Below, piece by piece: positions 58,186 to 64,000 of a stretch of 64,000 nt of DNA. Within the stretch, counting starts at the first letter, position 1, and each line of letters starts with the position of its first letter. The notes beneath the pieces are model-generated. The model made no database searches. It was not told the origin of the DNA and saw only the letters and a list, made by a program, of their open reading frames with translations. A program made the translations under genes and the position numbers. This DNA comes from JBLWXV01 sp048267245 (GTDB lineage Bacteria > Bdellovibrionota > Bacteriovoracia > Bacteriovoracales > Bacteriovoracaceae), in assembly GCA_048267245.1 (NCBI GenBank), contig JBLWXV010000001.1, forward strand, positions 1,488,001-1,552,000, read 5' to 3'.

Positions 58186-59580
58186 TTGAAAGCGACTAGA
58201 GAGCTCCTTCAAATTCTCATTATGCTTTTACTGGCATTAAACGCGCAGGGAGAAATCCCTGCGCTTTTAGTTTCAGAAGAGCTACCCGGCGGGACCGGAA
58301 CTACATCTGACTTTTCTACCAACGCCTTCTCTCATCCTATGAGCGGAACGAGAGGAGCGCTGAGAAGAGACTTTGTTGTGGGAAATAGCTTTTTTAAAAC
58401 TGCCTGGGTGGCCTCACCAAGCTCAACTCTCATTCGCGATGGTCTGGGCCCAATATACAACGCCGTCTCTTGCTCTTCATGCCACTTACTAGATGGCAGA
58501 GGGCGCGGACTGCCTGATAGCGAGGGCGTTGTTGATATCTCACTTCTTTTTAGACTTCGTGTAAAAACACAGTATCACCAAGTGGCCGAGCATCCCGAGT
58601 ATGGCGGGCAATTTCAACCTTTTGGGATTGGTCAGATTGCCGGTGAAGGCGAAGTTCGAGTGAAGTTTAAAACAATCTCTGGAAAATTTGCTGATGGTTC
58701 AAACTATGAGCTAATGGCACCACAATATGAATTTACAAATTTAGCCTACGGACCTCTTGGAAGTGAGACTATCACCTCTCCTCGGGTGGCGCCTCATATG
58801 ATCGGCCTTGGACTCATCGAGGCCATTGATAAGAATGAAATTTTAAAACTCGCAGATCCAGAGGATCAAGACGGGGATGGCATCTCTGGTAGAGCAAATT
58901 TAGTGCAATCTAAAATCCTAGGGTCACAGGCGCTTGGTCGCTTTGGTCTCAAGGCCGGCAAGGCAACTTTGATTGAGCAAAATGCCGCTGCCTTTAATGG
59001 TGATATTGGCATCACGAGTTCGCTCTTTCCAAGTGAAGAGTGTACGTATGTTCAAACAGAGTGTCAGGGAGCGATGACTGAACTTGATATTTCTGACGAT
59101 ATCCTCGAGAAGGTGACAACCTATACTCAGTTGTTGGCCGTTCCCAAGCGCCGCAACTTTGAAGATGAGAGTGTTAAGAGTGGGCGAGGTCACTTTTATA
59201 AGATTAATTGTCAGTCATGCCATAACCCTAGCTTTGTCACTTCTGCTAGTGCTGCTCACAATATCTTAGAATCTCAAACTATCTATCCTTACTCAGATTT
59301 TCTCCTACATGACATGGGCGATGCCCTCGCTGATGATGTTGAAGATTATTTCAATGAAGAAGGTGCTAGTACTCGCGAGTGGAGAACTCCTCCGCTTTGG
59401 GGTCTTGGACTGGTTGAGACCGTAAACGGTCACACTCGCTATCTTCACGATGGAAGAGCTCGCTCATTAGAAGAGGCAGTTCTTTGGCATGGGGGAGAAG
59501 CAGAGGGTAGTAAGCAAGAATATCTCAAACTCAGTGCCAAAGAGCGCTCGGAGTTGGTTGCCTTTTTAAAGAGTCTATAA
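58186..59580 (+). CDS. Di-haem oxidoreductase (DHOR/thiol oxidoreductase family)
   Basis: The product is 464 aa from a TTG start at 58186 with AAAAGGA 8 nt upstream (TTG 58180 is too close to the ribosome site). A signal peptide is followed by two c-type haem sites, CSSCH near residue 93 and CQSCH near residue 345. Family motifs are LGPIYNAVSCSSCH, DLDGDG-like DQDGDGISGRAN and the C-terminal TPPLWGLGL plus YLHDGRARSLEEAVLWHGGEA. It is probably periplasmic. It follows the imelysin gene by 23 bp, the standard pairing in this iron-related locus. Confidence 0.93.
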   Translation: MKATRELLQILIMLLLALNAQGEIPALLVSEELPGGTGTTSDFSTNAFSHPMSGTRGALRRDFVVGNSFFKTAWVASPSSTLIRDGLGPIYNAVSCSSCHLLDGRGRGLPDSEGVVDISLLFRLRVKTQYHQVAEHPEYGGQFQPFGIGQIAGEGEVRVKFKTISGKFADGSNYELMAPQYEFTNLAYGPLGSETITSPRVAPHMIGLGLIEAIDKNEILKLADPEDQDGDGISGRANLVQSKILGSQALGRFGLKAGKATLIEQNAAAFNGDIGITSSLFPSEECTYVQTECQGAMTELDISDDILEKVTTYTQLLAVPKRRNFEDESVKSGRGHFYKINCQSCHNPSFVTSASAAHNILESQTIYPYSDFLLHDMGDALADDVEDYFNEEGASTREWRTPPLWGLGLVETVNGHTRYLHDGRARSLEEAVLWHGGEAEGSKQEYLKLSAKERSELVAFLKSL

Positions 59581-59709
59581 ACTAGAGTGTCGCACTCGCC
59601 TTTCTTGTTCATTGGATGCCAATGTATTGCCAAGGTGCGCGCGGCTTCTGTGCTTCCCAATTGATCTCATCGTCATAATAATCTTCCAAATTATTTAAAC
59701 GGAGGATTT

Positions 59710-60108
59710 ATGAAATTCTTATCGCTCATCTTTCTCGCTATTATCTCAACTGCCTTTAGTGCAACTGCTTATGCTAGTGGCACTTGGAGCTGCGAGGGAG
59801 GAAATGTCGCCATTGGGGGAACTTATTCAAGTGCAGGCTACGCCGTCACTTACTTTGAATACAATAACTCTGATGTTGGCGACGTCACATTGACTGGGCT
59901 CTTTGCCGATGACGCCCATCTCTTAATTGAAATTAAGGATGATAATGCTAATCACACGCTCTTTACACTTAAAGCCTTTAAGACTCCATCAGGAGCTCCG
60001 CTTGGAAGTGGGGCCGAGAATTATGATTGGGTGGGAGCTGGTCTTGCTCACGTAACCATTGGTGGTGATGACTTCTATGCGAGTTCGCTCTGTCTTGGTA
60101 GCTACTAA
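59710..60108 (+). CDS. Small secreted protein of unknown function
   Basis: The product is 132 aa with a signal peptide (FLSLIFLAIISTAFSATAYA) and a strong GGAGG ribosome site. The mature protein is a small acidic beta-rich domain with two Cys (WSCEGG near the start and SLCLGSY at the end) that may form a disulfide joining the termini. No family is recognised. The 3' end overlaps the convergent hydrolase gene by 4 bp. Confidence 0.7.
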   Translation: MKFLSLIFLAIISTAFSATAYASGTWSCEGGNVAIGGTYSSAGYAVTYFEYNNSDVGDVTLTGLFADDAHLLIEIKDDNANHTLFTLKAFKTPSGAPLGSGAENYDWVGAGLAHVTIGGDDFYASSLCLGSY

Positions 60109-60935
60109 GAGTGAGCTGCTTCAATCATTCTTAAAAAACTCACAAGTTCTTGGTTGTAGGCACTACTGTCTTCAAATTGAGGGTAGTGCTTACTGCCTAT
60201 GAGTTCAACGAGGTGATCTTTTAAGAGTTCATTTTGGGTGAAATAGGAGTGACAAAGGGCAGGGTCATTCTTTGCCTCTAAGATAGTCCACGGGCACTTT
60301 AGCGCTCTTAGCTTACTGACTTCTTCCGGAACAAAGTCAGGAGCGCCCAGAGACGCAGCAAAGTGAGCTCTAAAGTGAGGACTGGTCTGCTTCCATGAAC
60401 TTCTCAGTTCCGCCTTTAACTCTTCACTTGAAGCGAAAGTATCAAAGACAGTTTCGGCCTGATCATCACTTGCTTCAGGGTTGTAGAGAATCGCTAGGAC
60501 TGGAAGCTCATGATTAAAGGCCTCAAGAGAGTTGGCCATACTCTCTAAGGGTGGCGTCTGAGAAATGACTAATCCTTTTAGAGGAATTTTGTCGGATGCG
60601 CCAATCGCAATGTGTCCTCCAAGTGAGTGTCCAATGAGAACGACATTCGTAAGTTTTAATTGCGCTATAAAATTTGCTAACAAGGAAGTGTAGAAATTGT
60701 AACTAAATGTTACTGGATCTAACTCAATTTTCTCACTCACTGTGGATGAACCGTGGCCTGGGAGGTCGAGGGCAATCATTCGGTAGCTCTCGAGTTCTGG
60801 GGCGTAGAATTGCTTGGCAAATGCTTGGCCGCGAGACGAATTACCGTGAATAAAGACAAGCGTTAAGGGAGAAACTTTTTCATTGTCGAGATACGCTAAG
60901 CCGATATCCGAACTTTTAAGCACATTAGGATTCAT
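60105..60935 (-). CDS. Alpha/beta-hydrolase
   Basis: The product is 276 aa. The oxyanion region is VFIHGNSSRG, ALDLPGHGSS follows, the nucleophile elbow is IGHSLGGH (Ser), and the catalytic His is in GSKHYPQFED. An acidic residue near LEAKNDPALC is the probable third member of the triad. A cap domain lies between. There is no signal peptide. Substrate unknown (ester, lactone or haloalkane types share this fold). The 193-bp gap to sdhB (60936-61128) holds the sdh terminator and probably this gene's promoter. Confidence 0.92.
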   Translation of the reverse strand: MNPNVLKSSDIGLAYLDNEKVSPLTLVFIHGNSSRGQAFAKQFYAPELESYRMIALDLPGHGSSTVSEKIELDPVTFSYNFYTSLLANFIAQLKLTNVVLIGHSLGGHIAIGASDKIPLKGLVISQTPPLESMANSLEAFNHELPVLAILYNPEASDDQAETVFDTFASSEELKAELRSSWKQTSPHFRAHFAASLGAPDFVPEEVSKLRALKCPWTILEAKNDPALCHSYFTQNELLKDHLVELIGSKHYPQFEDSSAYNQELVSFLRMIEAAHS

Positions 60936-61069
60936 AGTCTATTTTTAAAGCATATCTCAAAAATTGGCTAACGCTAGTTTTATAAATACTGATCAAGATG
61001 CACAAATTGGTGAATTGAGAGGAAAGAGGCCATAGGAATTTTAAGGATTCACACAGACTTATTGAGAGG

Positions 61070-61122
61070 GGGCGAGCAAAGAAAACTGGTCACTCAATAG
61101 AAAAACTAGTGAGTGACCAGTT
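61070..61122 (-). terminator. Intrinsic terminator of the sdhCAB operon
   Basis: On the minus strand AACTGGTCACTCA (61122-61110) and its complement (61096-61084) form a perfect 13-bp stem around a 13-nt loop, starting 6 bp after the sdhB stop. It is followed by TTTTCTTTG. Confidence 0.85.
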
Positions 61123-61128
61123 CGATAA

Positions 61129-61893
61129 TTAGCGCTTTGTAATCGAAGAAGTTAAGTACTCGCGGTTGAGGCGAGCAATATTTTCTACGTCGATGCCCTT
61201 TGGACAAGCCGCCATACATTCGTATTCGTTTGTACAGTTACCAAATCCGAGTTCATCCATTTTAGCGACCATTGATTGTACGCGCTCTTTAGCTTCAGCT
61301 TGGCCTTGCGGGAGCAGGGCAAGCTGAGAAACTTTCGCAGAGACAAACAGCATCGCTGAAGCATTCTTACAAGAAGCAACACAAGCACCACAACCAATAC
61401 AAGCAGCGGCGTCCATTGCAAGATCAGCGGCTTCCTTTGGGACGAGGATTGAGTTGGCGTCTTGAGCATTACCAGTATTAACGCTGACGTATCCACCCGA
61501 GGCAATGATATCGTCAAACGCCGATCTATCTACCATGAGGTCTTTAAGAACTGGAAAAGCGCGCGCTCTCCATGGCTCGATCACGATAGTGTCGCCATCT
61601 TTGAACTTTCTCATGTGGAGCTGGCAAGTTGTCGTCTCGCGCTCAGGACCGTGGGCCTGACCGTTGATCATCATTGAACACATTCCGCAAATACCTTCGC
61701 GACAATCGTGGTCAAAGGTTACAGGATCAGCACCTTGGGCGATGAGTTTCTCATTGAGAAGGTCCATCATTTCTAGAAAAGACATGTCTGAAGTCACACC
61801 ATCGAGACTGTAGTCCACCATCTTTCCTTTAGATTCTTTATTTGCCTGGCGCCAGATTTTTAAATTGAGTTTCATTGTATTGTTATCACTCAT
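61129..61893 (-). CDS. sdhB: Succinate dehydrogenase/fumarate reductase iron-sulfur subunit
   Basis: The product is 254 aa. The [2Fe-2S] ligands are in CREGICGMC, with a fourth Cys downstream (TTCQLH). The [4Fe-4S] and [3Fe-4S] ligands are in CIGCGACVASCKN and CTNEYECMAACPKGI. In the second site CTNEYEC replaces the more common CxxxGxC spacing, so the third cluster environment may differ. It carries electrons from SdhA to the quinone site. It follows sdhA by 9 bp and is the last gene of the operon. Confidence 0.96.
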   Translation of the reverse strand: MSDNNTMKLNLKIWRQANKESKGKMVDYSLDGVTSDMSFLEMMDLLNEKLIAQGADPVTFDHDCREGICGMCSMMINGQAHGPERETTTCQLHMRKFKDGDTIVIEPWRARAFPVLKDLMVDRSAFDDIIASGGYVSVNTGNAQDANSILVPKEAADLAMDAAACIGCGACVASCKNASAMLFVSAKVSQLALLPQGQAEAKERVQSMVAKMDELGFGNCTNEYECMAACPKGIDVENIARLNREYLTSSITKR

Positions 61894-61902
61894 ATCGACC
61901 TC

Positions 61903-63831
61903 TTATTTGTAACTTCTTTGTGAGAGCGGAACGTTCGGGAATGAGAGGTGCTCGATATTTCTGATCGGCTCCTTGTCGTCCCCTGTGTATTCCCACGCTG
62001 CAACGTGGGTAAAGTTCTCGTCATCTCTTTTGGCTTCGTTTTCTGGAGTTTGCGACTCGGCTCTAAAGTGACCACCACAGCTCTCCTTGCGCTCGAGGGC
62101 GTCGCGGGCCATGAGTTCACCAAGTTCGAGGAAGTCGGCAACGCGGTTGGCTTTTTCGAGCTCAATATTGATGCCGTCTGCACTTCCAAGAACTTTTACA
62201 TCTCTCCAGAAGTCGTGGCGAAGAGCTTTGATTTCTGAGATGGCCTTCTTGAGACCTTCTTCATCTCTCTCCATTCCCACGTACTCCCACATGATGCGTC
62301 CGAGTTCTTTGTGGAAAGTATCAACTGAGCGTGTTCCGTTAATTGAAAGTAGACGATCAAAGCGGTCTTGGGCCGCTTTCATGGCCTTATCAAATTCTGG
62401 GTGATCGCTCGTTACTTTATTCGTCATGAGACCTTCACTCGCGATGTAATTGCCTAGAGTGTAGGGGATAACGAAGTAGCCATCGGCGAGACCTTGCATG
62501 AGAGCGGAAGCCCCTAGGCGGTTGGCGCCGTGATCGGAGAAATTTGCTTCACCAAGAGCAAAGAGTCCTGGGATTGAAGTCATGAGGTTGTAGTCAACCC
62601 ATAGGCCACCCATAGTATAGTGAACCGCTGGATAAATTCTCATGGGAACCACGTAGGGGTTCTCGTCAGTGATACGCTCGTACATGTCAAAGAGGTTGCC
62701 GTACTTTTCGCGAATCACATCTTCGCCGTCGCGCTTAATGGCATCTCTAAAGTCGAGGAATACCGCAACTCCAGTTGAGCCTACACCGCGACCATCATCG
62801 ACCACGAGTTTGGCGTTGCGACTGGCAACGTCACGTGGAACAAGGTTTCCAAATGATGGGTACTTTCTCTCGAGGTAGTAGTCGCGCTCATCATCGGGGA
62901 TCTCAGAGGCTTTTCTCTTGTCGCCCTTATTCTTTGGAACCCATACGCGGCCGTCGTTACGAAGAGACTCAGACATAAGCGTGAGCTTACTCTGTCCGTC
63001 GCCGTGAACTGGGATACAAGTGGGGTGAATTTGCGTGTAGCAAGGATTGCCAAAGTAAGCGCCTTTTTTATAGGCCTTCCAAGCAGCTGAGCCGTTAGAA
63101 GTCATGGCGTTTGTTGAGAGGAAGTAGACGTTGCCGTAACCACCAGTACAGAGAAGAACGGCGTCAGCCGCGAATTTCTCAAGCTCACCAGTGATCAAGT
63201 TTCTTGTGATAATCCCGCGCGCGCGCCCTTCGACGATTACGAGTTCAACCATCTCGCGGCGAGTGTACATCTTAACTTTGTTCTTATTCACTTCTTTCAT
63301 AAGCGATGAATAAGCACCTAAGAGAAGTTGCTGACCGGTTTGTCCGCGAGCGTAGAATGTACGAGAAACCTGCGCGCCACCAAATGAGCGGTTTGAAAGA
63401 GTGCCGCCGTATTCGCGAGCAAAAGGAACACCTTGAGCAGCACACTGATCAATGATGTTATTTGAAACTTGGGCCAGGCGATAAACGTTGGCTTCGCGAG
63501 CGCGGTAGTCGCCACCTTTAACTGTGTCGTAGAAGAGACGCCAAACTGAGTCGCCATCGTTTGGATAGTTCTTAGCGGCGTTCACGCCCCCTTGAGCAGC
63601 GATCGAGTGAGCGCGGCGAGGAGAGTCTTGAATACAAAAACACTGAACGTTGTAGCCAAGCTCACCAAGGGTGGCAGCGGCAGAGGCACCGGCAAGACCA
63701 GAGCCTACAACGATAACATTGAATTTTCTTTTGTTGGCAGGGTTAACAAGCTTCATTTTAAAGCGGTAGTTATCCCAAAGTGTGCGGACATCACCCTCGG
63801 GGACTTTTCCGTCGAGTACTTTGATTGTCAT
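61903..63831 (-). CDS. sdhA: Succinate dehydrogenase/fumarate reductase flavoprotein subunit
   Basis: The product is 642 aa. The FAD-binding dinucleotide fold is VVGSGLAGASAAATLGELG, and the covalent-FAD region is RRAHSIAAQGGVNAA (His). Active-site features are GTLSNRSFGGAQVSR, HPTCIPVHGDGQSK, MRIYPAVHYTMGGLWVDY and GEANFSDHGANRLGASALMQGLADGYFV. The C-terminal half contains the capping and helical domains. The sequence style matches B-type (Bacteroidetes/Wolinella-like) complexes with a single SdhC subunit. The stop lies 9 bp before sdhB. The reaction direction (succinate oxidation or fumarate reduction) cannot be set from sequence. Confidence 0.97.
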   Translation of the reverse strand: MTIKVLDGKVPEGDVRTLWDNYRFKMKLVNPANKRKFNVIVVGSGLAGASAAATLGELGYNVQCFCIQDSPRRAHSIAAQGGVNAAKNYPNDGDSVWRLFYDTVKGGDYRAREANVYRLAQVSNNIIDQCAAQGVPFAREYGGTLSNRSFGGAQVSRTFYARGQTGQQLLLGAYSSLMKEVNKNKVKMYTRREMVELVIVEGRARGIITRNLITGELEKFAADAVLLCTGGYGNVYFLSTNAMTSNGSAAWKAYKKGAYFGNPCYTQIHPTCIPVHGDGQSKLTLMSESLRNDGRVWVPKNKGDKRKASEIPDDERDYYLERKYPSFGNLVPRDVASRNAKLVVDDGRGVGSTGVAVFLDFRDAIKRDGEDVIREKYGNLFDMYERITDENPYVVPMRIYPAVHYTMGGLWVDYNLMTSIPGLFALGEANFSDHGANRLGASALMQGLADGYFVIPYTLGNYIASEGLMTNKVTSDHPEFDKAMKAAQDRFDRLLSINGTRSVDTFHKELGRIMWEYVGMERDEEGLKKAISEIKALRHDFWRDVKVLGSADGINIELEKANRVADFLELGELMARDALERKESCGGHFRAESQTPENEAKRDDENFTHVAAWEYTGDDKEPIRNIEHLSFPNVPLSQRSYK

Positions 63832-63836
63832 ATGAA

Positions 63837-64000
63837 TTACCTCACATTAAGCAAATAACAGTAAATTGGAAGAGCGGCAAAACCACCAGCAACCACGATG
63901 GCAAACGCTTTAGAGGCGAGCTTGATCGTTGGCATATAGCGCGGGTGATTGAGACCAATTGATTGGAAGGCCGACCAAAAGCCGTGGCTCACGTGTAGAC
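63837..64000 (-). CDS. sdhC: Succinate dehydrogenase cytochrome b subunit SdhC (C-terminal part)
   Basis: Partial: the last 53 residues before TAA at 63837-63839; the start lies beyond the right edge. The visible sequence contains HVSHGFWSAFQSIGLNH, the haem-b-binding His region of B-type single-subunit cytochrome b, and a final membrane segment (AFAIVVAGGFAALPIYCYLL). It anchors SdhAB to the membrane. The 5-bp gap to sdhA shows that sdhC, sdhA and sdhB form one operon transcribed on the minus strand. Confidence 0.85.
   Translation of the reverse strand, partial: LHVSHGFWSAFQSIGLNHPRYMPTIKLASKAFAIVVAGGFAALPIYCYLLNVR

Noticed and set aside
1..64000. tRNA, rRNA, CRISPR array, transposase or prophage genes
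   Set aside because: No tRNA T-arm patterns, no regularly spaced repeats and no transposase, integrase or phage structural proteins were seen.

Overview
The window looks like chromosomal DNA of a Gram-negative bacterium, most likely a Bdellovibrionota/Bacteriovoracaceae-type organism. This is an inference from gene content, because no rRNA or tRNA is present to confirm it. The pointers are a complete type II secretion system (T2SS) that includes GspN, a TIGR02147/DUF4423 protein, many small secreted proteins of unknown function, a type III glutamine synthetase, a B-type succinate dehydrogenase and an FHA membrane protein. Coding density is high. Genes are often coupled by 1-4 bp overlaps, and convergent pairs overlap or share hairpin terminators. 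I see no insertion sequence, prophage, CRISPR array or tRNA.

Layout. 1-1.6 kb: the tail of an unknown acidic protein, a MerR-type regulator and a convergent polyprenyl synthase. 1.65-15.9 kb: one minus-strand T2SS operon in the order gspC-D-E-F-G-H-I-J-K-L-M-N, followed 20-30 bp later by ispA. GspC has an unusual cytoplasmic extension of about 210 residues. 16.2-19.8 kb: a VLCAD-like acyl-CoA dehydrogenase and an FG-GAP/ASPIC lipoprotein whose signal-peptide codons coincide with an intrinsic terminator. 19.9-26 kb: a small secreted protein, a LysR regulator coupled to an A-type Fe-S carrier homologue that lacks the C-terminal cysteines, an M61 peptidase, and two possibly related secreted Cys-containing proteins next to the TIGR02147 protein. 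26-40.6 kb: glnN, an ASST-like propeller, a METTL25-like methyltransferase, murD, an M24 peptidase, an outer-membrane protein/matrixin pair, serC, a secreted unknown, a tgt that has lost its zinc cysteines, and a large FHA membrane protein. 40.7-53.4 kb: a DEAD-box helicase, a lipoprotein, GNAT plus group III truncated haemoglobin, an orphan ABC ATPase, an HD-GYP protein, feoAB, dksA, an MsbA-like ABC exporter and queE. 53.5-64 kb: DUF423, a thioesterase, SprT-DUF2786, a Sel1-like membrane protein, imelysin plus di-haem oxidoreductase, an alpha/beta hydrolase and the sdhCAB operon (cut off by the window end).

Themes. The first is secretion: the T2SS, plus a metalloprotease with a GlyGly-CTERM-like tail of the kind linked to T2SS-dependent surface proteins. 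The second is iron: feoAB and the imelysin/di-haem operon share a near-identical 16-bp palindrome about 42 nt before their start codons, and feoAB also has a perfect FNR-type box. The third is queuosine: queE and an atypical tgt. The most interesting leads are the shared iron-locus operator, the zinc-less Tgt, the CxC-less A-type carrier coupled to LysR, the extended GspC, and the terminator embedded in a signal peptide.
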